8,933 nucleotides of DNA. It comes from Anaerolineales bacterium UBA2232 (GTDB taxonomy: Bacteria > Chloroflexota > Anaerolineae > UBA2200). Below the pieces are notes generated by a model that saw nothing but the letters and a program-made list of their open reading frames with translations, was not told where the DNA came from and did not search any database. The DNA lies in assembly GCA_002348045.1 (NCBI GenBank), contig DDYO01000153.1:1-8933 (forward strand), written 5' to 3'. The translations under genes and the position numbers were made by a program. Shown here one piece after another: positions 1 through 7,363 of the stretch (its first letter is position 1; each line of letters starts with the position of its first letter).

Positions 1-2
1 TC

Positions 3-143
3 TTGAGCCACGTGCTGGACATGCCCCTGCGAAGCATCTTCCGCCTGAGCCAGGACTATGCCTGCCTGAACGTCATCGCCCTCGGCGAAGCCGGCTACAC
101 CCTGCAGCTGATGAACCGGGTGTACGACCCGGCGGGCGTCTGA
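3..143 (+). CDS. Histidine phosphatase family protein, C-terminal fragment
   Basis: This is the last 46 codons of a gene that begins before the window, ending in TGA. The visible residues (MPLRSIFRLSQDYACLNVI and a following beta strand, LQLMNRVYDP) match the C-terminal core of the histidine phosphatase (phosphoglycerate mutase/CobC-like) superfamily. In that family a short hydrophobic helix is followed by an F-R-L-x-Q-D-x-x-x-L-N-V-I segment. Members hydrolyse phosphate esters through a phospho-histidine. The catalytic RHG motif and the second catalytic histidine would lie upstream and cannot be seen, so activity and substrate (phosphosugar, alpha-ribazole phosphate or other) cannot be judged. 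Third codon positions are almost all G or C, in contrast to the large minus-strand gene next door. The gene converges on that neighbour, and 349 bases separate the two stop codons. Confidence 0.75.
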   Translation: MSHVLDMPLRSIFRLSQDYACLNVIALGEAGYTLQLMNRVYDPAGV

Positions 144-492
144 CCGGCCTGCAGCACCCTCGCTGGTCGCCACGGCCGCGCAGCGCCTCGGGATGACGTG
201 GGGGGGCGACGGTTCGTGGCGGCTGCAGTCAGGGTAGCCTGCGCAGTCAAGCACGGATCATACATAGTCAGGCCCGATATCCGATCATAGGGTTTTCTCG
301 TTCCAGCAGCGTCCCATGCCGCGTCTGGGGGAGCGTTGCCGGCGGACCTACGCTGGGTTCCAACGTCCCCAGCGGGCAACGCTCCAGGAACGAGGCCAGA
401 GCCAGTATGGACAGGCCCTTGGGCATTGTGCTTGCTGGTTAGCTTTGCTCATTCGGGTCATCTGAGGCTGGTCCCGCCATGTGAGGGTCGCC
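144..492. other. Intergenic gap between two convergent genes
   Basis: These 349 bases separate the phosphatase stop from the stop of the SIR2-STAND gene. No open frame here has a ribosome binding site or a recognisable protein. The left third is GC-rich like the phosphatase gene; the rest is more mixed. The one clear structure is the nested inverted repeat at 297-394, described separately. I see no clean intrinsic terminator with a T-run for either convergent gene. Confidence 0.7.
297..394. repeat. Nested three-part inverted repeat
   Basis: Three inverted repeats are nested on a common axis. CTCGTTCC (297-304) pairs with GGAACGAG (387-394). GGAGCGTTGCC (330-340) pairs with GGCAACGCTCC (375-385). 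CGCTGGG (351-357) pairs with CCCAGCG (368-374). The right half is almost continuous, with only A386 unpaired, while the left half is interrupted by 305-329 and 341-350. All 26 pairs are perfect Watson-Crick matches. It lies between two convergent genes, so it could be a bidirectional transcription barrier, a degenerate palindromic mobile repeat or a structured RNA; the sequence alone does not decide. Confidence 0.6.
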
Positions 493-3400
493 CTACCCAA
501 GGCTTCTGGCCGTTCTGAAGACCTGCTTGGCTTCGTTAGGAAGTACGGCTCGCAGAGCTACGGCAGCCGACTCGATAACTTCAATTGCGGCAATGACAGG
601 GCTCGCCGACCTCGCCACTTCGAGCCGCTGTCGGAACAGCTGAGGACCACTGAGCGCAAACCCACGCGTGCAAGCGATGTTGCTCCAGAATCGGTGAAGC
701 ATGTCTGCGATACCGGGTAGTAGGTGCTGGCACAGATGGTTGGGATTTACGAGGAAAGTGACGGAAGCCGCTTGCAGTGATAGGCTGTCAATCAACTTCA
801 GATGGGGCTGCGTCGACCTGATCACCAGGCTGAGCGACCATAGGTATTGATCAGAGTGCGCGATGCTCAGCTCTTGCTGTAGGACTTGCCGCAAACAAGC
901 TACTTCTCCTAAGGTTTCGACGGCGCAAGCGACTTGCTCCCAAAATGCCGAGTCCTCCGCATCTTTGGCAAGGCCACGCATCGCATAACCTAGCAGTGAC
1001 GCTTGAGCAATCGGGGCCTCGCGAGGCTGCCGGGTCCGAAAGCTTTCGGCAAACGCGGGTGCGAACACGTACCCAAAGAGACCGCGCTCTGTGGCAGCCC
1101 GTTTCTCTTTCGGGAGATCCTCCCAGGACACGTGCGAAGTGGCTTTGCCAGTGCCTCCCTCTTCCGCAGCGAGCGCCTTCATCGCTGTCACACCAATGCG
1201 AAGGCTGGCCTCAATGCGGCCAAGCCGAGCCGATGCAGACGCATATTGCATCAGCTCTAAACCCATCATGCCAGTGGCACAAACGCCGCCAGCAATAACG
1301 CACGCCTGGTCATAGGCCTGGCACGCAATACCAGGAAGGTTGAGCAGAGCCGCCAACGTTCCCGTCATCGTCAGAAGTCGTGGCATCGAAAAACCAAACG
1401 GCGGCTGATACTCCGCAAGGCGCTCACGCCGCAATCCAAAAAACCCGGCCTCGACAGGAACGTACTCAGACTGCGGAAGGCGCGGAGGATCGCCTGTCAG
1501 CGCGTGACTGACAAACCAGCCGAGGGCATGAGACACCTTATTGAATACTTCGCGGAAACGCGGGCTCGCTATGTCAGCATGCTTGGAGAGCGCTTTGACC
1601 AAACCGTACATCGCAGATGCACACTTTCTCCTGGCGCCGGTAGCCCACCAGTCCCAGGCCAGCTCTCCGAGGATCTCGAGTCGATCATAGGTCGGTATTG
1701 AGTCGTCAGTCGATGCGAACCTGAGTGCAGACAAGCAACCCCGGATGGCCTCGGGATACTTCAGCAAGCTCGCGTTGGCTAGTGCAGTCCTGCGAACTGA
1801 GTCGAATCGGTAGTACGTGAACCGCTTACCGTCGGCACACGCTTGCGGCGCCAGATGCTCCGCAGCCTGCTCCATCCGTCTTGCGTCGAACAGGATGCAG
1901 CCCATGGTGTAGTTAGCGAGAAACACGAGGTCTGAACAGCTCGATGCGGGAAGGTTCTGCATGATTTCCAGAGCCTTGTCAACTTCGTGCAATTGCTCGG
2001 CCCAGACCAATGCCTTGCAGCGAGCGACTGCAGCGATGAATGGAGCCTCGGTGTAGCACAGCATTCGCTCGATACTACCCAAAGTGTCGAGAACCTCCTT
2101 CCAGCGGCGCTTCTCGATCGGCTTCAGGAATTCCGAGAGCCAGATCTGTTCGATCAGACATGCTGTCGACTCTACGGATAGCTCAGAGGACATCACCTGC
2201 TTGCGCTCATCATCCTCCAGGCCGTCCAATCGTTCTAGGAAGAACAACACGTCGTCTCGCGTCGATGCCGTCGCAGCGGCTGCCCAGATCATGTCGGCAC
2301 GATGCGTATGTAGCATTCCATAGAGATCGGGATGAGCAGACTTCGCGAGGCGGGCTAACGCAAAGGTGCGCGACACCGCTACTTGGGGGAGCATTCCGGG
2401 GCACAGGACTCCAGCGTTACCGTTTGCGAAGATCAGCGCGTTGAGTTCGCCGTCCCCTGCCTGCGACATCAGAACGACAAGATCCTGATCAAGCCGAGTG
2501 AAATTGTCACCGGCGAGTGCAGTAGCTCGCACCTGCGCCGCGCGGAGCATGATCCTTAGGCCAAGTGGTACTTCAGCTGGCCAATCGGCACCTGCCCCCA
2601 GCACCATAGTCGCCCATCGCACGGACTGAGCCTGTGCCGTCGTTCGTGCCGATAGTAGGAGTTGAACAAGGAACACAGTCAGTCTCTGGTATAGACGCGC
2701 CGCCAACAGGTGTGCCACTACTCGGTGAGCGACAGACGCGCTTACCGTCTTCCCAGAGGTGAGGAATCCAGCAACGTGAGCGTGGATTTCACGGACCAAT
2801 TGCGAGTCCAGGTTCTCGGCGCCCACTCCGCTCAGCAGGGGCGTAACCTCGAACAAGGTAGCTTGTAGCGGCTGCACCCAGGGACCAGTCACGTCATCCA
2901 GCAACTCGCCCGGCCTATTGATGCTCGGGGAGATGTCGCCGATTTCGAGCGCGAGTTGCCGACTGAAGTCGTGATCGACGACAGAGAGACGGTAGAGGAA
3001 GTCCCTGGCATCGGCACCGACCATCCGTATGAGTTGACGCCTATAGTAGCGTTGCACATCCTCCGTCGACTCCCTAGCAAACAACGCCGACAGTTCAGCA
3101 CGGCCCATTGCCCACCGGCGGTCCCGAAGCCACGCGATGGTGGCTGAAGCCAAAGCCGGGTGGCCTCTAGTTAATGCTACGATCATCTCGCCACGCCGCA
3201 TGGTCGCGACTTCGGGCGGTGCGCCAGCGCCCTGCAGCATTTCGACCACCTCGATGTTAGTAAGCGTGGGCATGCTCATCTGTGTGACGAGTTGAGGTTC
3301 GGTGTCGCAGACAGGCGGCAGCCGGTGTTGGCAGGTTGATAGCATGTGCGCCCCATAGGGCTGCAATACGCTCGCTATGCCTGCAATGGTGTCGTGAACG

Positions 3401-4824
3401 CCAGCGCACTTGCTCGGATCCGGCAGGTCATCGAGAATAAGAAGCATCTCTGACCCAAGCATGCGCGCAAGGTGATGGACTAGCCATACGGAGGCATCCC
3501 GCGGAGCGTCTCCTCTTGGTGGCGCTCCACACTGGGCGCACACCTTGCCGAACCACAGAGCAAGCTGATCCGCAAGATGAGCCTCACCCCGATCCTGATC
3601 CAGATTGCGTAGTGAAACCCACCAGCTCTGCCGAGCAGAAGCAACCTCAAGAACCGCGCGAGCGATTTGGGTCTTGCCGGTGCCCGGTCCACCGCAGATT
3701 GCGACCCACGTCGCCGATTCCATGTGGCTCAGCACCTCCCGCACGAGGTCGTTTCGCGGAGTGAGCACTATTGGCCGCAGCGGAACGGCGTCGTGAACGG
3801 ATGAAGGTACCATACTGATCTGAACTGATGAAGCGTACCCCGCACGGCTCACAGTCTCGCGTGAGAGAGACTCGAGTCCCGACAACGCACCGATCTCTCC
3901 ACCGCCGCCGTCCGTCCGTCCCGGGACCTTTCGTGAGTGCTCGCTTGGTTCGTGCGCCTCCCGACACGTCGATGCCGTCGCCATTGTCTCGACCCGTGGC
4001 GGTCTCGATTTCTGCACCTCCTGCGACATCTGACGTAACCACGTGTACAGGTGGTCGTTACGGTTCCCCTTCGATGGCAGGTTGGTTACATGACACCCCT
4101 TCTGCTCCAGGCTCTTCAACTCAAGGCCGCACAAGCCAAACGTGACCAGGTAGTAAGGTCGCCTCTGCGCCCCCACAACAAGAGCGACATGACTCTGAAC
4201 TTGCCTGAGATCCACATCAGACATTCTGTAACCCACAAAAAGGAACGTCTTGGTTGCCAGCAGTGACGCGAGCTGGGTCACGCACCAGCCGTGAGTTTTC
4301 GGGTAGTTGTCGTAGTCTGTCTCTGTGATTACTATCGAGTCCGGACTGTCGAGTGTACCGTGGAGCTTGATGACATTGACTTTGGTCTCGTCCCATTTGT
4401 GCAAGTCGCTTGCCGTCACTACTAGGTTGACCTCATGACCAGCCGCTTGGTAGGCACGCTCCAATAGATTGTCGAAGTTCGTCGTGCACACGATTCTGGC
4501 CGGTAGTTGAGTCAGAAGCGAATGGCATGCTGTAGGTTCAATGCCTGTCGTATCCAATCGCTCTCGCAGGTGCTTCACCAAGATGGCTCGATTAGGGTGC
4601 CTATCCACGTAGTACTGGGCAGCTTTAAGGGGGTCCTTCCCTTGGTATCCAGTCTCCGCCGATAGGGCGGACACCAACTCCGACCAGCTCGGAAGCCCTG
4701 CACCAATCGAGAGCCCGGCGCCGACGAATAGCACGGCGTTGCCCGTAGCAAAAGCAGCGATCAATTCTGCGGGCGGTGCTGCTATGTCGGTGCTGTCTGA
4801 TGGTGGCACTGCGGTGCTCTTCAT
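493..4824 (-). CDS. SIR2-STAND NTPase-helical repeat protein, probable antiphage defence
   Basis: A single 1443-aa protein with three parts (numbering from the chosen ATG). Residues ~20-265 are a SIR2-like domain. They carry GAGLSIGAGLPSW at 35-47, T-T-N-F-D at 114-118, the catalytic-type His155 in KLHG, and GYRMSD at 198-203. The two Cys pairs of zinc-binding sirtuin deacetylases are absent, as in the SIR2_2 NADase families. A Gly-rich linker (~265-352) leads to a P-loop STAND/NB-ARC-like NTPase with Walker A GGPGTGKT (378-385), Walker B LLILDD (461-466) and a GHP motif (554-556). A probable winged-helix segment follows (~600-670). The remaining ~770 residues are helical and partly TPR-like (clearest ~920-1075). 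Known relatives (AVAST/Avs-type STAND proteins, DSR and ThsA SIR2 proteins) detect phage and deplete NAD+; that role is inferred here. No partner gene is adjacent. GC is lower than in its neighbours, suggesting transfer. A TTG five codons upstream is an alternative start. Confidence 0.9.
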   Translation of the reverse strand: MKSTAVPPSDSTDIAAPPAELIAAFATGNAVLFVGAGLSIGAGLPSWSELVSALSAETGYQGKDPLKAAQYYVDRHPNRAILVKHLRERLDTTGIEPTACHSLLTQLPARIVCTTNFDNLLERAYQAAGHEVNLVVTASDLHKWDETKVNVIKLHGTLDSPDSIVITETDYDNYPKTHGWCVTQLASLLATKTFLFVGYRMSDVDLRQVQSHVALVVGAQRRPYYLVTFGLCGLELKSLEQKGCHVTNLPSKGNRNDHLYTWLRQMSQEVQKSRPPRVETMATASTCREAHEPSEHSRKVPGRTDGGGGEIGALSGLESLSRETVSRAGYASSVQISMVPSSVHDAVPLRPIVLTPRNDLVREVLSHMESATWVAICGGPGTGKTQIARAVLEVASARQSWWVSLRNLDQDRGEAHLADQLALWFGKVCAQCGAPPRGDAPRDASVWLVHHLARMLGSEMLLILDDLPDPSKCAGVHDTIAGIASVLQPYGAHMLSTCQHRLPPVCDTEPQLVTQMSMPTLTNIEVVEMLQGAGAPPEVATMRRGEMIVALTRGHPALASATIAWLRDRRWAMGRAELSALFARESTEDVQRYYRRQLIRMVGADARDFLYRLSVVDHDFSRQLALEIGDISPSINRPGELLDDVTGPWVQPLQATLFEVTPLLSGVGAENLDSQLVREIHAHVAGFLTSGKTVSASVAHRVVAHLLAARLYQRLTVFLVQLLLSARTTAQAQSVRWATMVLGAGADWPAEVPLGLRIMLRAAQVRATALAGDNFTRLDQDLVVLMSQAGDGELNALIFANGNAGVLCPGMLPQVAVSRTFALARLAKSAHPDLYGMLHTHRADMIWAAAATASTRDDVLFFLERLDGLEDDERKQVMSSELSVESTACLIEQIWLSEFLKPIEKRRWKEVLDTLGSIERMLCYTEAPFIAAVARCKALVWAEQLHEVDKALEIMQNLPASSCSDLVFLANYTMGCILFDARRMEQAAEHLAPQACADGKRFTYYRFDSVRRTALANASLLKYPEAIRGCLSALRFASTDDSIPTYDRLEILGELAWDWWATGARRKCASAMYGLVKALSKHADIASPRFREVFNKVSHALGWFVSHALTGDPPRLPQSEYVPVEAGFFGLRRERLAEYQPPFGFSMPRLLTMTGTLAALLNLPGIACQAYDQACVIAGGVCATGMMGLELMQYASASARLGRIEASLRIGVTAMKALAAEEGGTGKATSHVSWEDLPKEKRAATERGLFGYVFAPAFAESFRTRQPREAPIAQASLLGYAMRGLAKDAEDSAFWEQVACAVETLGEVACLRQVLQQELSIAHSDQYLWSLSLVIRSTQPHLKLIDSLSLQAASVTFLVNPNHLCQHLLPGIADMLHRFWSNIACTRGFALSGPQLFRQRLEVARSASPVIAAIEVIESAAVALRAVLPNEAKQVFRTARSLG

Positions 4825-4828
4825 CACA

Positions 4829-4833
4829 CCTCT
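4829..4833 (-). promoter_or_regulatory. Ribosome binding site of the SIR2-STAND gene
   Basis: On the minus strand AGAGG lies four bases before the ATG at 4824, in the context AGAGGTGTGATG. The competing in-frame TTG at 4839 has no purine-rich sequence at a usable distance, so this site favours the ATG. The spacing is slightly short but workable. Confidence 0.55.
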
Positions 4834-4839
4834 ACTCAA

Positions 4840-5254
4840 TAATGGACGAAAGCGGGCGCCTGACGAGCCAGATCATGAGTATGCGGTTCCAGTAACGAGA
4901 AGTACCTAGTAGGCACCATCCTGCGCGACTTTCTCAGGCTCAGCAACACAACTCGGTCAGGCTGCCGTGGAGGTCACGTCTGTGGCTCAGGCCATGCTGA
5001 TCGGCCCGCTGGCCGACACCGCATCACGTAGGGATTATACGGCCAGAATCCGTCGTCGCCAACGGCTTTCGGGTGATGGCAAGGCTCCTCCAAGGTCCAG
5101 CCGTGCATCCGACGAATACGCCGAGTTAGTTTCAGCAGCCCTGCACGCTTCACATGGGTAAACGTTGCGGGTCGGGCCAATGGCGGGGGTGCGAGCGGCG
5201 CTGGACCGGCCATCGAAGCCGATCAGTCCCACCGCACTCGAAAGGAGCCTGACC
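4840..5254. other. Gene-free stretch upstream of the defence gene
   Basis: These 415 bases contain only short open frames with no ribosome binding site and no recognisable protein in either direction. They must hold the promoter of the SIR2-STAND gene, but I could not find a convincing -35/-10 pair at good spacing. No tRNA, attachment-site duplication or insertion-sequence end could be seen. The composition is mixed, and the stretch may be the decayed flank of the horizontally acquired segment. Confidence 0.5.
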
Positions 5255-5590
5255 ATGGGCGTGCGCCGTCGAGCCGTCCTCGTTTGGGCCTGAGTGGTAA
5301 GCCTTGCGATCGTGTCGGTGTTGTGGGCAGGACAACCCACGGTGGCCATCGGCTACCTGGGCGACACGGCGGTCTACCTGCCGCTGGTGCAGGGTCCTCT
5401 CCGTCTGGCGACGAGCACTCCCTGATCCCGGCTGCGACCTGACCATCAGCGGGACCGTGAACGAGTCGGTTGGCGGCCTGCTGGAGCGCATCTCCAACGC
5501 CGCCGTTTCTGTGCCGATGTACCAGCCGCGATCCTTGTCAACCACCACCGACTACGGTAACATGCTTGCCCTCGCGAGCCTCGCCTGCGG
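5255..5590 (+). pseudogene. Decayed gene remnant with N-terminal signal/membrane segment
   Basis: An ATG at 5255 is preceded by AAAGGAG with seven-base spacing, a good ribosome binding site. It opens a frame that looks like a signal peptide (MGVRRRAVLVWA) but meets TGA at 5291. Beyond that stop the same frame continues with a hydrophobic stretch (VVSLAIVSVLWAG) and then VAIGYLGDTAVYLPLVQ until TGA at 5423. From about 5415 a frame shifted by one base reads CDLTISGTVNESVGGLLERI and on to about 5590. Both pieces use mostly G or C at third positions, as real genes here do, which suggests one former gene broken by a nonsense mutation and a frameshift. I do not recognise the family; a lipoprotein or secreted protein is the most that can be said. 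A chance frame or a sequencing error remains possible. Confidence 0.4.
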
Positions 5591-5599
5591 CGACCGATC

Positions 5600-5650
5600 G
5601 TCCCGCGCAGATCGCGAGACGGGAATACCCAGCCCCGCTCAGCGCGGGAC
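5600..5650 (-). terminator. Possible hairpin terminator overlapping the kinase stop
   Basis: GTCCCGCGC (5600-5608) and GCGCGGGAC (5642-5650) form a perfect 9-bp inverted repeat around the TGA of the FGGY kinase gene, with a 33-base loop. The stem is very stable, but no T-run follows on the minus strand. A role in termination or in protecting the 3' end of the message is only a suggestion. Confidence 0.25.
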
Positions 5651-7186
5651 AGCGGCAGACAACGCCGCCAGCCCGTGCATGTCGTCTTTCAGCTTGGGGT
5701 ACAGGCCCTTGTACACCTCGTAATAGCGGTCGTAGAGGGCTTTGCGCTGGGGATCCCATTTCACCGTCACGGTCTCCGGCTTCCAGACCTCCCGCATGAC
5801 CGTCAGGTCCGGGAAGAGGCCCACCCCCACGCCGGCCAGGTAGGCGTCGCCGTAGGGGGCGCCCCAGGGCTGGACCAGGAGGTCCTGGTCGTAGCCGATG
5901 ACGTCGCTGACGATCTGGGTCCACACGCGGCTCTTGGTGCCGCCGCCGGTGGAGATGATGCGGGTGATCTGCGCGCCGGCCTCCAACTGGGGTTCCAGAC
6001 CGTGGCGCAGGCCCAAGGCGGTGGCCTCCAGCAGGGCCCGGTAGATGTGCTGGCGGGTGTGGGACAGGGTCAGGCCCAGGATCAGTCCCCGCGCCTCCGA
6101 GTCCCAGATGGGCGAGCGCTCGCCGGCAAAGTAGGGTAGCACCACCAGGCCCTGGGAACCGGGCGGGATGCTTTCGGCCCCCATGCTCAGGAGCTGGTAG
6201 GCGCTGATGCCCAGCCTGGATTCGGCGTCCAGCTCAGCCTGGCCGAAGCGGTCGCGGAACCAGCGGGTGAGGGCGCCGGAGGCCGACATCACCACAGAGG
6301 CAGCGAACTGATTGGCCACGCCCAGGGGAAAGCCCATCAGCTTGGAGCCAGGCGCCGGCGGCGGAATGGTGATGCCCATGATCATGGTGGTGCCGTAGAG
6401 CAGGCTGGTGTCGCCCATGCCCACGGCGCCGGTGCTGAGGACCTCCACCACCCCGTCGATGCCGCCGGTGGTGACCGGTGTCCCTTCGGCCAGGCCCGTC
6501 TCGGCAGCGGCCTGGGCGGTCACTCCGCCGGCGATGTCGGTGACCGGCCGCGGGGAGGGCAGAGTGTCGGGGCGAATCTGCAGGTCCCGGCAAACGTCCT
6601 CCCGCCAGGTGTTGGCCGCGGCGTCGTAGAGGGGGCTGTTGCCCACCGCGCCCATGAGGTCAATCACGTTCTCGCCGGTCAGCCGGTAGACCAGGTAGCT
6701 GGCGGCGGTGTGGATCATCGCCGTCCGCTCATAGAGCTGGGGCTCGTTCTTGCGCATCCAGACTATCTTGGGGCCGACCGAGTCGGGGGGCAGGGGGCGG
6801 CCGCACAGCTCGACCACCCGCTGGGCGCCCAGCAGTTCGGTGATCTCCTGGATCTCGGTGGAAGCCCGCATGTCGGAGTAGAGGATGCCCGGGCGCAGGG
6901 GCCGGCCGTCGGCATCCACCGGCAGCATGTCGGGGCTGAGGGCACTGAGGCCCACCGCCGCCACGGCCTTGGGGTCCACCCCCGACTGGGCCAGCAGGCC
7001 CCTCAGTATGTAGCACAGGTCCGCCCACCAGACGTCGTCGGCGTCCTGTTCGCACCACCCCGGACGGGGCGTCGAGACGGGATGCTCCCGATGTACGTAG
7101 GCCCACACTTTGCCTTTCGCGTCCACCAGGACGCCTTTGGAGCCCGTGGTGCCGATGTCCACTCCGATGAGGTACTTGTCCGCCAT
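5639..7186 (-). CDS. FGGY-family carbohydrate kinase (xylulokinase-like)
   Basis: A 515-aa cytoplasmic sugar kinase of normal length for the FGGY family, expected to transfer phosphate from ATP to a sugar or polyol and so feed it into central metabolism. The N-terminal phosphate loop is at residues 8-19 (GVDIGTTGSKGV). Asp244 in GGIDG occupies the catalytic-base position. Y-F-A-G-E-R-S-P at 352-359 and a close match to FGGY signature 2 around 367-387 precede the second ATP-binding loop S-T-G-G-G at 412-416 and G-D-A-Y-L at 446-450. The substrate loop reads ILYSDMRAS (101-109) rather than the xylulokinase-type W-N-D-Q-R-T, so the true sugar is uncertain. The ATG at 7186 has AAAGGAG six bases upstream. 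A promoter lies just upstream, and no isomerase, transporter or regulator gene is adjacent, so it is probably a single-gene transcript. Confidence 0.93.
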   Translation of the reverse strand: MADKYLIGVDIGTTGSKGVLVDAKGKVWAYVHREHPVSTPRPGWCEQDADDVWWADLCYILRGLLAQSGVDPKAVAAVGLSALSPDMLPVDADGRPLRPGILYSDMRASTEIQEITELLGAQRVVELCGRPLPPDSVGPKIVWMRKNEPQLYERTAMIHTAASYLVYRLTGENVIDLMGAVGNSPLYDAAANTWREDVCRDLQIRPDTLPSPRPVTDIAGGVTAQAAAETGLAEGTPVTTGGIDGVVEVLSTGAVGMGDTSLLYGTTMIMGITIPPPAPGSKLMGFPLGVANQFAASVVMSASGALTRWFRDRFGQAELDAESRLGISAYQLLSMGAESIPPGSQGLVVLPYFAGERSPIWDSEARGLILGLTLSHTRQHIYRALLEATALGLRHGLEPQLEAGAQITRIISTGGGTKSRVWTQIVSDVIGYDQDLLVQPWGAPYGDAYLAGVGVGLFPDLTVMREVWKPETVTVKWDPQRKALYDRYYEVYKGLYPKLKDDMHGLAALSAAVPR

Positions 7187-7227
7187 GTCCCGCTCCTTTG
7201 CTGAGGATGAACTGCCGTGTGGGCATC

Positions 7228-7256
7228 ATTGTAGATCAGACGCGGTGGAGGAGCAA
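7228..7256 (-). promoter_or_regulatory. Sigma-70-type promoter of the FGGY kinase gene
   Basis: On the minus strand TTGCTC (7251-7256) and TACAAT (7228-7233) are separated by exactly 17 bases. The -10 box matches the consensus at five of six positions and the -35 box at three of six. Transcription would start near 7221, giving a leader of about 35 bases before the ATG at 7186. It lies between the hairpin of the upstream gene and the kinase start, which supports independent transcription. Confidence 0.55.
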
Positions 7257-7308
7257 GGTCGAGGGACAGGGTGTGGCGCGGCGCGGAGGTTGACGGCGAA
7301 GGAGGTGA

Positions 7309-7341
7309 ACCGTCCTGCGGACGCGGCGTCCGCAGGACGGT
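7309..7341 (-). terminator. Strong hairpin, probable terminator of the membrane protein gene
   Basis: ACCGTCCTGCGGAC (7309-7322) pairs perfectly with GTCCGCAGGACGGT (7328-7341) around a five-base GCGGC loop. This 14-bp GC-rich stem begins 22 bases past the stop of the gene at 7364. There is no clear T-run on the minus strand, so it may terminate weakly or simply stabilise the 3' end. It separates that gene from the kinase promoter. Confidence 0.6.
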
Positions 7342-7363
7342 GTTCGGTTGGGGACCTACGTCG

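Noticed and set aside
4030..4767. SIR2 domain as a sirtuin protein deacetylase
   Set aside because: The zinc-binding Cys pairs are missing and the domain is fused to a STAND NTPase, pointing to the defence-type NADase branch.
4822..4839. TTG at 4839 as the start of the SIR2-STAND protein
   Set aside because: It adds only five residues and lacks a ribosome binding site; AGAGG four bases before the ATG at 4824 fits better.
4974..5213. 79-aa minus-strand frame in the gene-free stretch
   Set aside because: Parts look protein-like, but there is no ribosome binding site, no recognised motif and no consistent third-position bias.
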